A stretch of 64,000 nucleotides of DNA from Dictyobacter arantiisoli (GCF_008326305.1 NZ_BIXY01000002.1:1-64000), one strand, 5' to 3'; positions 8,951 to 20,779 are shown, counted from the first letter of the stretch. Program-made: numbers and translations. The notes: generated by a model from the sequence alone, not told the origin.

Positions 8951-9697
8951 TTAGCGCATGATCTCGCCTCCATTGACCAACAATACCTGACCGGTCATAA
9001 ACGAAGCCGAGGAGGAGGACAGGAAGAGGGCCGTATTCAAAATATCTTCAGGCGTGCCCCAACGTTGTAAGGGCACCTGTTGAGCTGCCTGCTGCCGTGA
9101 AGCTTCAGAGAGTGTTTGAGCCCATTCATTTTCAATTCTTCCTGGCGCAATACAATTGACCCGTACACGCGGAGCAAACTCTGCCGCCAAACAGCGCGTC
9201 AAAGACATGATCGCTCCCTTACTCATAGCATACATCTGATTAGGTAAGCCAGCAGCTCCATCCAGGGCGCGATCCCAACCGGTCGTCAAGATAGAACCAC
9301 CATCACGCATATATGGCTCAGCTTCGCGACAACAACGCCAGGTACCCAGCACATCAACGCCCATCATGCGCTCAAAAATTTCTATCTCACTCATGCCTCT
9401 GGTTTCCGCAGAATTGGCGCTTGCGCCAGCATTATTAATCCAGACATCGATTGGTCCCAGCAACTGATGCGCCTCCTCCACCAACTTTGTCACCTCCTCT
9501 GGATGGCTGAGATCAGCTCCGGCCAAAAATGCTTTCCCTCCCTGTTCGTTAATCTGACGCACAACCTCTTCCGCACCCTGTCTGGCGTGTCCATAATGTG
9601 CTAAAACTATCGCCCCCTGAGCCGCAAAACCAAGGGCCAGCGTTCGGCCAATACTTCGGCCAGCGCCAGTAATAACAACCGCTTTATCCTGAAACAT
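8951..9697 (-). CDS. Short-chain dehydrogenase/reductase with atypical active site
   Basis: A 248-aa SDR. The ATG at 9697 has AAGGAA 9 nt upstream and is preferred to one seven codons earlier. Seen are the cofactor motif TGAGRSIG, the NNAG motif (WINNAGASAN), the Tyr-x3-Lys pair in YAMSK, and the C-terminal TGQVLLVNGGEI. The usual catalytic Ser 13 residues before the Tyr is replaced: the region reads LTTGWDRALDGAAG. The substrate may thus differ, or the protein may not be a normal dehydrogenase. It is a single gene, oriented away from the aminotransferase gene. Confidence 0.87.
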   Translation of the reverse strand: MFQDKAVVITGAGRSIGRTLALGFAAQGAIVLAHYGHARQGAEEVVRQINEQGGKAFLAGADLSHPEEVTKLVEEAHQLLGPIDVWINNAGASANSAETRGMSEIEIFERMMGVDVLGTWRCCREAEPYMRDGGSILTTGWDRALDGAAGLPNQMYAMSKGAIMSLTRCLAAEFAPRVRVNCIAPGRIENEWAQTLSEASRQQAAQQVPLQRWGTPEDILNTALFLSSSSASFMTGQVLLVNGGEIMR

Positions 9698-9944
9698 ACA
9701 CGCAATTTCCTTGTCCATACTATCGCTTCGCTCTCTATCAATTATAGTCTCTCCTCTATTTTACCTTCCAGCGTAGCGCGGTTGCATATCTGATACTGTG
9801 AAAAAACTGCACAGTTATCCCGATCCCACAGATAGATCTTTCCGCGACTCTCTATTAGTGTTACACTGTTAAGATCAAGCTGGTCAATGGGGACATCTAG
9901 CTTTCACATGAAAAATCAGGATAGTGGAGCGCGGAGCTGCGCAT

Positions 9945-11417
9945 ATGGAAAGGAAAACTACCAGTATGAGCCAATCTATTACTTCCTCGGATTCATCTGT
10001 CTCATCAGTTCTGCCGCGTGATGAACAACGTGTACTTCTCCGCAAGTTGCGCAGTGAGATTCTCGCCCGCTATCGTCCACATATCAAAAAAGGAGCCGGT
10101 CCCATTCGTGTGATGGCCCGAATCGTTACTGAGTTAAAAGAGGAGTGCCGTCACCAACAAATCGACCAGGATATCATTGATGCCGAAATTGTGAATCGCA
10201 CGATTGGCGATATCGATCTGCGCCTGGTAACCGAGTGTGAAGGCGAAGCAGGGAGTACGCTGGATTATCGAACCCTGGCCGATGAATTAGGTATTGCTCT
10301 CCCCGGCGCACAATTCAATGGCTATACGGCGAACGGTGAGACCTATCATTGGCTACGTGCCCAAATGCTTGAATGTGAAAAACTACTGCTCAGTCAGGGA
10401 TATGATCCACGCATCTATGATATCTACGGCGTTGGTAATCCAGTACTGCGCGGTTGGATGGCTGAAGAGATGCAAAAATGGGGCATCCCGGTTGAAGCTC
10501 AACATGTCAATCTTAGCCTGGGTGCAATGAACGGTATCGATAATGTCTTGCGTGGCCTGGCCCATATTTATCGTACGCAAGGCACCACAGAATGGGGTAT
10601 CTTGTTTCCCGAACCCGGATTTAACGTCCCGGAATGGCAGGCCCAGAGCTATGGCTATCATATCCATTGCTACAAAACTTTGCCTGAACAGCGCTTTAAA
10701 ATCACCGCGACACAACTGGATACGGCGCTTGCCAGCGCACCAGATATCCGCGTGCTCTATTTGACAGTCTCAAATAATCCTACGGCCTTCTCCTATTCGG
10801 CCGAAGAATTAAACGCTCTGCATGCAGTACTACGCAAATATCGGGAACAGGATCGCCAGATTTATATTATCGCCGATCTGGCTTATATCGGCACCGGCAA
10901 ACCTGAAGAGGATCGTGCCCGCATGGCGACCTTCGCCGCGCCAGATGTGCTGCATAATACTATCTTTGTCAGTAGCTTCTCAAAAACCCATACGCTCACC
11001 GGTGAACGCTTTGGCTGGGTAACCAGTGGTGATCCTACAGTCGCAGCCGCTATCGCAGTGAGTTGGACCAATGGCCTGGCAGCCCTGCCGGGAGAATGGC
11101 AACTGCGCTATATGGCTTATTACCGCCTCTTCCAGGACCGCCCCTGGCTGACAGAAAAACTACGCGCTTTCTACCATCTACGCCGTGCGCGCCTGATTGC
11201 TCAATTGCAGATGATCGATAAACAATATCAACTCTTCGACGAAATTTATGTGGATGATGATGCCACCGTCTATAACTGGAGCAAGCTCAAAGATGGCATT
11301 GATGCCTTTTCTCTCTTTGAACAAACCGGCATCGCCGGGGTTCCAGGCTCTGGCTTCGGCTACGATGATGAATATATCCGTTTCTCGATCGGCGTAATCC
11401 CTGTTAATCCTGCATAA
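9945..11417 (+). CDS. PLP-dependent aminotransferase, class I/II fold, with long N-terminal extension
   Basis: A 490-aa fold-type I PLP enzyme. GGAG 8 nt before the ATG at 9945 supports this start; the frame is open from 9924. The first about 90 residues are an extra helical region (KKGAGPIRVMARIVTELKEEC) before the aminotransferase body. Body motifs are YGVGNPVLRGWMAEEM, SLGAMNGIDNVLRG, FPEPGFN, SNNPTAFSYS, the Asp in IIADLAY and the PLP-lysine in SSFSKTHTLTGERFGW (near 344). The C-terminal VPGSGFGYDDEYIRFS is the usual carboxylate-binding region. The substrate is unknown. It is ended by a hairpin with a T run at 11444-11500. Confidence 0.87.
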   Translation: MERKTTSMSQSITSSDSSVSSVLPRDEQRVLLRKLRSEILARYRPHIKKGAGPIRVMARIVTELKEECRHQQIDQDIIDAEIVNRTIGDIDLRLVTECEGEAGSTLDYRTLADELGIALPGAQFNGYTANGETYHWLRAQMLECEKLLLSQGYDPRIYDIYGVGNPVLRGWMAEEMQKWGIPVEAQHVNLSLGAMNGIDNVLRGLAHIYRTQGTTEWGILFPEPGFNVPEWQAQSYGYHIHCYKTLPEQRFKITATQLDTALASAPDIRVLYLTVSNNPTAFSYSAEELNALHAVLRKYREQDRQIYIIADLAYIGTGKPEEDRARMATFAAPDVLHNTIFVSSFSKTHTLTGERFGWVTSGDPTVAAAIAVSWTNGLAALPGEWQLRYMAYYRLFQDRPWLTEKLRAFYHLRRARLIAQLQMIDKQYQLFDEIYVDDDATVYNWSKLKDGIDAFSLFEQTGIAGVPGSGFGYDDEYIRFSIGVIPVNPA

Positions 11418-11443
11418 TATCGGTTTCACTACAAATCAACATT

Positions 11444-11500
11444 CTCACGCGTTGAGGGGTGCATCACAAAAATGGCATTCCCTGGGCGCGTGAGTCTTTT
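11444..11500 (+). terminator. Probable terminator after the aminotransferase gene
   Basis: CTCACGCG (11444-11451) pairs with CGCGTGAG (11487-11494) and is followed at once by TCTTTTTC. The loop is long (35 nt), so the call is moderate. Confidence 0.55.
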
Positions 11501-13078
<1,578 letters not shown>

Positions 13079-13092
13079 ATTTAGACCAGATG

Positions 13093-13140
13093 AATGGCGT
13101 ATGTTACACACAAAAATCTGTGTAACTACGCCATTTTGTT
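13093..13140 (+). terminator. Hairpin between gap and pgk
   Basis: AATGGCGTA plus TTACACA pairs with TGTGTAA plus TACGCCATT, with a small internal mismatch, followed by TTGTTT. It could end or attenuate the gap transcript so that gap is expressed above pgk. Confidence 0.7.
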
Positions 13141-13186
13141 TCTCTGGCATCTTACCTGTTGTCAGAGATAGTTACAGGACACTACC

Positions 13187-14380
13187 ATGAGCAAAAAAAC
13201 GATACGCGATATCGATGTTACTGGCAAGCGGGTGCTGGTCCGTGTCGATTTTAACGTTCCGCTGGATGCCAAACAACATATTACCGATGACAATCGCATT
13301 ACCGCCGCTCTACCAACTATTGAGTATTTACTTGACCGTGGAGCTTCGGTCATTCTAATGTCACATCTGGGTCGCCCCAAAGGACAGGTCGTTGAGACAA
13401 TGCGTCTGACACCGGTCGCCCAACGTTTGAGCCAGTTACTCAAGCGTCCAGTTGAGACAACAAACGATGCGGTTGGTCCTGAAGCTGAAACGAAAGCCCG
13501 TGCATTACAGCCAGGACAGGTCTTGCTACTGGAGAATCTCCGTTTCCACAAAGAAGAGGAGAAGAACGATCCTGAGTTCGCACGTCAACTGGCAGCCTTA
13601 GGCGATCTCTATGTTAATGATGCCTTCGGGACCGCCCATCGCGCCCATGCTTCCACCGAGGGAGTAACACATACACTACCCGGCGTCTCTGGCTTCCTGG
13701 TGGAGAAAGAGATTACGTTTCTGGGTAGCGTGTTGGAACATCCTAAACGTCCTTTTGCAGCCCTGGTTGGCGGTGCAAAGGTTTCGGATAAAATCGCTGT
13801 CCTGGAACGCTTGATCAATATCGCTGACATTATTCTGATCGGCGGTGGTATGGCTAATACGTTCTTAAAGGCGCAGGGCTTTGAGATCGGGGATTCCCTG
13901 TTTGAGGAAGCCAAGGTGACTGAGGCAAAAAGTCTATTGCAACAGGCCCAGACAAAGCATAAACAGTTTATTCTCCCTGTTGATGTGGTGATTGCTGATC
14001 GTTTCGCGGCGGATGCGGATCACAAGGTTGTGACGGCTGATAGCGTGCCACAGGGCTGGCGTATTCTGGACATTGGGCCTGCAACCATTCAGAAGTTCCG
14101 CCAGGCTCTGGGAAGCGCTCAGACGATCATCTGGAACGGAACCCTTGGTGTGGCTGAAATGCCTGCCTTCGCTAAAGGTACCAATGCAGTCATCGATCTC
14201 CTGGCCGAACGTACCCGCCAGGGAGCCACGACCATTATCGGTGGTGGAGACTCGGCGGCGGCCGTCGAGCAGGCTAGGGCCGCCAATAGAATGACTCACG
14301 TTTCTACTGGCGGTGGGGCCTCACTGGAATTCCTGGAAGGGCGTGTCCTGCCTGGAGTAGCAGCGTTACAGGACGCCTGA
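13187..14380 (+). CDS. pgk: Phosphoglycerate kinase
   Basis: Transfers phosphate from 1,3-bisphosphoglycerate to ADP. The 397-aa protein has the substrate loop RVDFNVPLD, the arginine-containing SHLGRPKG, the basic [13 protein letters not shown], the hinge region GGAKVSDKI and the nucleotide-binding [11 protein letters not shown] and [13 protein letters not shown]. Length is typical. It lies 108 nt after gap and 107 nt before tpiA, with a hairpin in each gap. Confidence 0.97.
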   Translation: MSKKTIRDIDVTGKRVLVRVDFNVPLDAKQHITDDNRITAALPTIEYLLDRGASVILMSHLGRPKGQVVETMRLTPVAQRLSQLLKRPVETTNDAVGPEAETKARALQPGQVLLLENLRFHKEEEKNDPEFARQLAALGDLYVNDAFGTAHRAHASTEGVTHTLPGVSGFLVEKEITFLGSVLEHPKRPFAALVGGAKVSDKIAVLERLINIADIILIGGGMANTFLKAQGFEIGDSLFEEAKVTEAKSLLQQAQTKHKQFILPVDVVIADRFAADADHKVVTADSVPQGWRILDIGPATIQKFRQALGSAQTIIWNGTLGVAEMPAFAKGTNAVIDLLAERTRQGATTIIGGGDSAAAVEQARAANRMTHVSTGGGASLEFLEGRVLPGVAALQDA

Positions 14381-14431
14381 ATTCAAAGATGATACAATGA
14401 AGTGTCATTCCCATTATTCATAACAAAGAAG

Positions 14432-14462
14432 AAGGGCGACCGGCATGCTGGCCGCCTTTTTA
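14432..14462 (+). terminator. Hairpin between pgk and tpiA
   Basis: A GC-rich imperfect stem (AAGGGCGACC against GGCCGCCTTT, with one A-C mismatch and a wobble) runs into TTTTT. Position and T run suggest an intrinsic terminator, perhaps partial. Confidence 0.65.
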
Positions 14463-14487
14463 ACATATAGAAGCAAAGGAGCAATAT

Positions 14488-15282
14488 ATGACTATAGCAC
14501 GTACAGCTATTATCGCCGGCAACTGGAAAATGAATTTTGGCCCCAAACAGGCTGCCAGCTTTACCTCAAACATTTTACCAACCCTTGGTAAGATTACACG
14601 AGCCAACCCCCACGTTTTAAGTATCATCTGTCCCCCCGCTATTTCACTGGCTGCGGTTCATGAAGTGATGGAAGCTATGCCTGCACCTCATATCGAACTG
14701 GGAGCTCAAAATATGTATTTTGAGGAGAAGGGAGCTTTCACCGGCGAGATTTCACCAGAGATGGTAAAAGAACTCTGTACCACTGTTATCCTTGGTCATT
14801 CCGAACGCCGTGGCTATTTTCATGAAAACGACGAGCTGGTCAATAAGAAAGTTTTAGCGGCCCTCAATCACGGGCTCCGTCCCATTATCTGCGTAGGCGA
14901 AAATCTAGCACAGTATGAGTCAGGCAAGACACATTCGTTTATCGAGACGCAAATACAACACAGCCTGGCTAACCTGGACGCAACACAAGCTAAACAGATT
15001 GTGATTGCCTATGAGCCTATCTGGGCAATCGGTACAGGTAAAGCAGCCACCGCGGAAGGGGCCAATCAAGTGATCCACTTTATCCGCCACACTTATACAG
15101 CTATGTATGGTCAAACGGCCGCCGATACTATCCACATTCTTTATGGAGGCAGCGTCACAGGTGCCAATATAGCAGATTTCATAGCCTATGCCGATATCGA
15201 TGGCGCGCTGATTGGCGGCTCTAGTATCAAGTCCGACTTCGCTGAAATTTTACAAAAGACAGCCAACTTGTACCAGAGTTAA
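14488..15282 (+). CDS. tpiA: Triose-phosphate isomerase
   Basis: Interconverts dihydroxyacetone phosphate and glyceraldehyde-3-phosphate. The 264-aa TIM barrel has the N-terminal AGNWKMN (active-site Asn and Lys), the catalytic His in ILGHSERR, the catalytic Glu and flexible loop in YEPIWAIGTG and the phosphate-binding YGGSVTGAN and IGGSSIK. AAAGGAG precedes the ATG. It closes the glycolytic run; only a weak hairpin (about 15293-15333) follows. Confidence 0.97.
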   Translation: MTIARTAIIAGNWKMNFGPKQAASFTSNILPTLGKITRANPHVLSIICPPAISLAAVHEVMEAMPAPHIELGAQNMYFEEKGAFTGEISPEMVKELCTTVILGHSERRGYFHENDELVNKKVLAALNHGLRPIICVGENLAQYESGKTHSFIETQIQHSLANLDATQAKQIVIAYEPIWAIGTGKAATAEGANQVIHFIRHTYTAMYGQTAADTIHILYGGSVTGANIADFIAYADIDGALIGGSSIKSDFAEILQKTANLYQS

Positions 15283-15739
15283 TAAGATTACTTTAGCTAA
15301 GTGAAAGAAGGAACATATTCTTCGGCTTAGCTAGAGTAAAACATATGTATAAGAATTTTGCATGTTTTTTTGCATCAATGATGTTACACAAATAAAGGGT
15401 ATTTTGTATCTGGAATATATCGGTATAGATTGCAAGAAAATATAAGCTATAGCACTGCTAGCAACCTCTATAATTTACACAAGTTTTATTAAAGATAACA
15501 TTATAAAGCAAATTTAAAGCATCATAAAGAGTACTCTTCAGAGCCATGAGAAATGGCCTTCAGCCGCTTTGCCGCTAAGATATATTAAGAAGACAGGAGA
15601 ATGCCCTTCTACCGCCTCTCAAAGCCTTCTGGAACAAATCACATCCATAGGGAATAGAAACAGCTTCATAAGCTTACCGTTTTTCTGGAATCCGGTCATA
15701 GAGAGATTTTTTGGCCCCTATTTTTAACTATCAAATTCT
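15283..15739. other. AT-rich gap between tpiA and the first DnaA-box cluster
   Basis: About 450 bp, clearly richer in A/T than the coding sequence around it, with no gene. A weak hairpin near 15293-15333 may end the tpiA transcript. Nothing else is recognised. Confidence 0.5.
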
Positions 15740-16157
15740 TTATCCACAATGTGGATAACTTTTCCACATTTCTACGTATAGAATTCACCGTCCATAAATA
15801 TAGTTACTACCCTCATATTTTTATCTATGTTCACCTCCCGCGAGAAATGTGGAGAAGTTATCCACATATACCATAGTTATCCACATTCCATGTGGAAAGA
15901 TTATTTAATAGGCAATAAATAAAATTTATCTACATGTCTTCAACACATATCCTTTTGGACAAGATTTTTAACCATCTTAAATTCGATTAAGCATGAATTG
16001 TTATATAAAGTTCAGGATAAATAGCTTATACATTCGATGTTAAAAGACAAAAAAATAGTGAGCCATCATCAAGTGACTCACAGCACAAACACGAACGTTT
16101 ATGTACATGTGCATAACATTATCCACATGTGCATAACTTTGTGCACATGTGGATAAC
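15740..16157. other. Smaller DnaA-box cluster next to rpoD
   Basis: By eye this stretch has six exact TTATCCACA boxes: 15740 (+), 15750 (-), 15858 (+), 15877 (+), 16119 (+) and 16148 (-), plus TTTTCCACA and TGTGCATAA variants. The first two form a 19-bp palindrome around one base (15740-15758). The stretch is A/T-rich and holds no gene. It ends within 4 bp of the rpoD stop codon. Likely roles are a second lobe of a bipartite origin or a DnaA-titration site. Confidence 0.72.
16105..16157 (+). repeat. Three 13-bp repeats with 20-bp period
   Basis: ACATGTGCATAAC at 16105 and 16125 and ACATGTGGATAAC at 16145 are spaced exactly 20 bp apart, close to two helical turns, so the repeats face the same side of DNA. 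The third contains an exact DnaA box on the minus strand; the others differ from it at one base. Confidence 0.85.
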
Positions 16158-16160
16158 TTT

Positions 16161-17459
16161 TTAATCCAGATAATCTTTTAGTTTACGGCTCCGACTGGGA
16201 TGACGTAATTTGCGCAACGCCTTAGCCTCGATTTGGCGAATACGTTCGCGTGTCACATGGAACTCTTTACCGACTTCCTCCAGTGTACGACTTCGACCAT
16301 CATCCAGACCGAAACGAAGTTGCAAAACTTTGCGCTCGCGCTCAGTCAGACTGTCCAGTACATCCTCAACCTGCTCTTTCAACAGTTGATGGCTGGCGGC
16401 CTCAGCAGGAGCCAGTGCGGTCTGGTCTTCCAGGAAATCACCCAGATGGCTGTCATCTTCTTCACCAATGGGGGTTTCCAGGCTAACAGGCTCCTGGCTC
16501 ACCTTGATGATCTCACGTACCTTTTCAGCCGTGATTTCCATCTGCTCGGCAATTTCTTCTGAGGTTGGTTCGCGGCCAAGATCTTGCAATAAGCGGCGGC
16601 TAATACGAATTAAACGATTGATTGTTTCTACCATGTGCACTGGGATACGAATGGTACGTGCTTGATCAGCAATCGCACGGGTGATCGCCTGCCGAATCCA
16701 CCAGGTAGCATAGGTACTAAATTTGTATCCCTTGGTGTAATCGAACTTCTCAACCGCGCGGATCAAACCGATATTTCCTTCCTGGATCAAATCCAGGAGA
16801 TTCATACCACGGCCAATGTATTTCTTCGCAACGCTGACGACCAACCGTAAGTTTGCCTCGGTCAAACGCCGCTGGGCCTCTTCTCCATCAAGGATATATT
16901 TGCGATGGGGGGCCACTTTCAGACGGTCAGCACGCAGGCGCTCTTGCTTGCCACGCTCCATTAACTGCGCCAGCCGTACCTCTTCTTCAGCATTCAACAA
17001 GGAAACACGACCAATTTCGCGCAAATACATGCGCACAGGGTCATCCAGGCTGCTTTCAAGATCGGCAACAACAATTCCCAGGCCATCGTCCAGTTCAGCC
17101 CATTTGGGGCCTGCCAGAATCTCAGCATCCACTTCTGCAACATCTTCAGGGCCAGGCTCCCAGTCTGCTGGAGGCTCTTTGGTTGGATCCAGGGCGTCCA
17201 TAGGCTCTTCGTCCTGCAATTTAAACAGGTCAAATCCCTCGCTGTTGCCCACAGGAGTTGTTAGTTCTTCCGTAGGTACGTGAGCATGATGACCGATGGT
17301 GTCAACGTTAAAGACATCGGCCGTATCACTTAATATGGAGTTATCCATATCAAAATGTTCAAGATCAAAAACACCATGCAATGGTCCTGTACTGATGGTA
17401 CTGACTTTACCATGATCATTTTGTACGCGATCCATTACTTCTTGGTCCCGATTCACCAT
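16161..17459 (-). CDS. rpoD: Principal sigma factor (sigma-70/sigma-A)
   Basis: Directs RNA polymerase to housekeeping promoters. The 432-aa protein has an acidic, variable N terminus of about 130 residues, region 1.2 ([17 protein letters not shown]), region 2 ([18 protein letters not shown], then [20 protein letters not shown] and [17 protein letters not shown] for -10 recognition), region 3, and region 4 with the helix-turn-helix [27 protein letters not shown] lies 8 nt before the ATG. It follows dnaG by 170 nt on the same strand, the usual dnaG-rpoD order. The near-consensus promoters at the rRNA operon fit this factor. A DnaA-box cluster begins right after the stop. Confidence 0.97.
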   Translation of the reverse strand: MVNRDQEVMDRVQNDHGKVSTISTGPLHGVFDLEHFDMDNSILSDTADVFNVDTIGHHAHVPTEELTTPVGNSEGFDLFKLQDEEPMDALDPTKEPPADWEPGPEDVAEVDAEILAGPKWAELDDGLGIVVADLESSLDDPVRMYLREIGRVSLLNAEEEVRLAQLMERGKQERLRADRLKVAPHRKYILDGEEAQRRLTEANLRLVVSVAKKYIGRGMNLLDLIQEGNIGLIRAVEKFDYTKGYKFSTYATWWIRQAITRAIADQARTIRIPVHMVETINRLIRISRRLLQDLGREPTSEEIAEQMEITAEKVREIIKVSQEPVSLETPIGEEDDSHLGDFLEDQTALAPAEAASHQLLKEQVEDVLDSLTERERKVLQLRFGLDDGRSRTLEEVGKEFHVTRERIRQIEAKALRKLRHPSRSRKLKDYLD

Positions 17460-17629
17460 TCTGGCATCCCCCTTCAGAAAACAGGCCTAATATGATAAAC
17501 GATAAATGATAACAATTCCTGCTCTCTGGTCCGCTTTGGTAAAAATGATTTTGTTAATTGCCGCCTCCGATCCTGCGATCACGGCATTCTTTTGTTATGT
17601 CTATGTATGTTACAATAGCCTACAGCACT

Positions 17630-19750
17630 TTACCCCTGTAGCCGCGTTGCGGTATTCAACGTAAGTAACTGCCTTTGTATAGTCACAAATTGCTGCTGAA
17701 ACTGCCGCATTGCTGCTTTGTCGCCAGTTGCTGCAGCCTCTCGCAAAAGAAATTTTAGTTCTGTATTTAATTGTAACAAGCGTGTTTTTTTCAGACGGGT
17801 TGCACACTGGACAGCTTCTTTTATCAATGCTTCTTCGTCTCGTGAAGACATCGCCTCTAAGCACTTCAGGCTCCTGGTTACCGCGGGCATTAGCGCTGAC
17901 GGCACAAATTGTTCTAAGGATTGATAAGAAGGGGAAGATTCACGTTGATACACAGAGTTGAGTAAGTGGTACAACTCCCGCGTGTCTGTCCCAGCGAAGT
18001 CACCTTCGTTAATTATAGCACAAACATGCGGGTATAGACCTGGATTCTGTATGAGTAGCCCAATAAGGTAGTCCTCCCATTTTAGCGTATTCTGTACTGT
18101 TCTGTCAAGCCTGTCCCGCGTCTGAGCTTTTGTACTCTTTTTATCCTCTGTGCTCGGAAAATCGTACTTTTTCTCTTCAAGATCTCCTTTTGCACGCTGC
18201 GTTTCTTCTTTTCCACTGCTTGTTGGCCGACCATTCTGACTGCTGATTGGACCTTTTCCGCTGAAATCAGCTGTCATACCTGTGTTTTTTTGACTGCTTA
18301 GTACGCGCTGCAACTCTTCATACAAGCTGCGCTCTTCGACACCAATCATGCTTGCCAGCTTGCGTATGTAAACATCACGTTTAATGCGCCCGCTGATCAT
18401 GCCAATCACTGGCAGTAGACGTTTGGCGGCTTCAGCCTGCCCGACGGGCTCGTGCAGATTGAGGTCCATCGTCCTGGTCACAAAGTAGTAGTCAATCAGT
18501 GAAAGCGGATGGTTAACGGCATAAAACCAGGCTGCGAAATCTCGTCGAATAACCTCATCGGGATCTTCTCCTGGAGGTAATTGCAACACGTTAATCTCAG
18601 CATCAACCTGCTCTTCCAGACGGATAATTCCACGTGTCTGAGACTGCTCACTCTGCTTGGATTGACCATTCCATTTTCCCTTTTGCCCCGATTGTCGAAA
18701 TCCAGAAGAACTTCCTCCAGCCAGTGGCACGGGAACAATAGTACGATCAAATCCCTTTAATGCCTCTTTAATGCCTTGCTCGGTTGCTGCATTACCTGCC
18801 GCATCTGGATCTAGAGCCAGTGTAACCTGCTTGGTAAGCTTTTTTAATTTTTGGATGTGCTTCTCAGTAATCGCACTGCCACAACACGCTACCGTCTGCC
18901 TGGTTCCATACTGCTGGGCAATGACGGCATCTACGTACCCTTCCACTATAACGACCTGTCCAATTTGCCGTATCGCATCTTTCGCCATATCAATACCATA
19001 CAAGACAGTATTTTTCTCAAACAGGATCGTTTGGGGCGTGTTGAGATATTTTGGTTTGTTATCTCCCAACGCTCGACCACCAAAGCCAATCACACGCCCA
19101 CGCTCATCGCGAATCGGAAACATCAACCGATTGCGAAAGTAGTCATAGATACCATTGCGCTCTCCACCCAGCGTATCACTTTCTCTCCAACGCGCTACAC
19201 CACCCGTGACAAGCTCTTGCTCACTATATCCCTGCCCTAACAAAAAACGTGTTAAACCATCCCATTGATCACCAACATACCCCAGACTGAAAAGTTGCAC
19301 GCTATCGGCTGAGATTCCTCGGCTTTGTACATACTCTCTTGCTCCAGCCGCTTCAGGTGAGCGTAACAACATTTGATGAAACCAGAGTACTGCATCTTCG
19401 TTCAACTTCCGCAAGCGCTCTTTGAGCGCATTGGTTTCACGTTCTTCCTCTGCATTCCCACTCCCATTTTCCTCTACCGGCACATCTGCCTTCTCGGCCA
19501 GATGCAAAAGCGCTTCGTGGAAATCCATATTTTGCTGCTTTTGCACAAATGAAAAGACATCACCACCCTCGTTGCAACCAAAACAATGCCATGTTTGCGA
19601 CTCCGGAAAAACATAGAACGATGGGCTGCGCTCATTGTGAAATGGACAAAGCCCTTTGTAGGACTTGCCAGATTTCTGTAAGGTTACAATGGAGCTAACC
19701 TCATCGGTAATATTTATCTTTGCTTTAATTGCTTCAATTACTGACGTCAT
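17630..19750 (-). CDS. dnaG: DNA primase
   Basis: Makes RNA primers for lagging-strand and origin replication. The ATG at 19750 (AGGGATGA upstream) gives a normal N terminus; the frame continues 23 codons further but without family match. Order: CHC2-type zinc finger (CPFHNERSPSF with CFGCNEGG), the RNA-polymerase core, TOPRIM motifs VIVEGYVDAVIAQQ and ALDPDAAGNAA, and the C-terminal helicase-binding domain. Two low-complexity, Ser/Gln/Lys-rich segments are inserted: one after the TOPRIM region (GGSSSGFRQSGQKGKW) and one before the C-terminal domain. At 706 aa it is longer than the usual 580-630. It is transcribed away from the large DnaA-box region beside it. Confidence 0.95.
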   Translation of the reverse strand: MTSVIEAIKAKINITDEVSSIVTLQKSGKSYKGLCPFHNERSPSFYVFPESQTWHCFGCNEGGDVFSFVQKQQNMDFHEALLHLAEKADVPVEENGSGNAEEERETNALKERLRKLNEDAVLWFHQMLLRSPEAAGAREYVQSRGISADSVQLFSLGYVGDQWDGLTRFLLGQGYSEQELVTGGVARWRESDTLGGERNGIYDYFRNRLMFPIRDERGRVIGFGGRALGDNKPKYLNTPQTILFEKNTVLYGIDMAKDAIRQIGQVVIVEGYVDAVIAQQYGTRQTVACCGSAITEKHIQKLKKLTKQVTLALDPDAAGNAATEQGIKEALKGFDRTIVPVPLAGGSSSGFRQSGQKGKWNGQSKQSEQSQTRGIIRLEEQVDAEINVLQLPPGEDPDEVIRRDFAAWFYAVNHPLSLIDYYFVTRTMDLNLHEPVGQAEAAKRLLPVIGMISGRIKRDVYIRKLASMIGVEERSLYEELQRVLSSQKNTGMTADFSGKGPISSQNGRPTSSGKEETQRAKGDLEEKKYDFPSTEDKKSTKAQTRDRLDRTVQNTLKWEDYLIGLLIQNPGLYPHVCAIINEGDFAGTDTRELYHLLNSVYQRESSPSYQSLEQFVPSALMPAVTRSLKCLEAMSSRDEEALIKEAVQCATRLKKTRLLQLNTELKFLLREAAATGDKAAMRQFQQQFVTIQRQLLTLNTATRLQG

Positions 19751-20231
19751 TTCTTCATCCCTGGATATGGCCCCTGGATGTTCACCATATCTTTGCGCTA
19801 CCGGATTCTCTTCCACCAATAGAACGAGCTATCACGTGTAAAACAGCCTTTATAGCCATTCTGGCTCTGTCCCCCTTCCTCGATAAGGATAGGCGCAACC
19901 AACCAGATGCGAAGCTAGACTCACAGTATACACATAACTGCGTGCGATCATTGGAAATCTTATGCCTATTGTACTACTTGCAACGATTGAGATAAGGAGT
20001 GCATGGTCACGATAGGACATCTGGGCTTATCCATTATCTACAATACTGCATCTATACCCTCTGTTTACTTTAACACATTACTTATATCCTCTGCTTGCTT
20101 TTATACTATCTGATTGGTTTCAGAACGATGTTTTTCGATCTTCAATCCTCTCTTTTCGTTCTTAATTTTGCCCGCTTGTTATCCTGCGCAATTTCCAGGT
20201 TTTTTTCGGAAATTTCCTCAAAAATCAAAAG

Positions 20232-20313
20232 TTATCCACAACGCTATACTACTAAAGAAATATATTTTTTTAAAAAAAATATATAACGTAGTAGTAGTAG
20301 GGGGTGTGGATAA
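20232..20313. other. Candidate basal unwinding system: two facing DnaA boxes, trios and A/T core
   Basis: A plus-strand box TTATCCACA (20232-20240) is followed by ACG CTA TAC TAC TAA. A minus-strand box (20305-20313) is followed, reading on its own strand, by CCCC and then CTA repeated four times (TAG x4 on the plus strand, 20289-20300). Between them lies a run of about 33 bp that is almost pure A/T (20255-20287). In Bacillus subtilis a DnaA box, a GC-rich spacer and 3'-GAT-5' trios next to the unwinding element make up the basal unwinding system; here such modules seem to face each other. Confidence 0.72.
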
Positions 20314-20779
20314 GTGGATAACTTTTTTTAAGCCCATCCATAAGGTGATTTATCCACCCCATCTCAATCGGCTTCTAGAGCCCTTTTAAGCCCTCTAAAA
20401 AAAGTTATCCACACAAGCACTCGGCTATTCAAAACCTGTGGATAACCCTCGGTTTAACGGTGGATAACTTTGTGGATAAGTTTTCCACACATGAAAAATC
20501 TTTCATAAAACTGGCAAAGTTATCCACAGGTTATCCACAGGTTTTGGCGAGTTATCCACAGGTTATCCACACCCTTTTTTGGCAGTGGATAACTTTTCCA
20601 CACTGAATGTGGAAAAGTGGTGGAACTGTGGAAAATTCCCCAGTTTCTGAACATTTATTCACAAAAGTCGTCGTAAATCGACCTGTTTCGATCAAGCTTC
20701 CCTTTATTTTTCATCGGACTTTACCGTTATTACTGTTTGCTTGATAATAGAAATCCTTAATAAAGGTTGCCTGGTAGGA

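Noticed and set aside
9901-9916. Possible fourth parS (CTTTCACATGAAAA)
   Set aside because: The central CACGTG is broken and both ends differ from the consensus, so it is not distinguishable from chance.
20095-20389. Two overlapping plus-strand ORFs of 63 and 91 codons
   Set aside because: They run through the A/T core and DnaA boxes, are Phe/Lys-rich as expected from A/T bias, and lack start signals.
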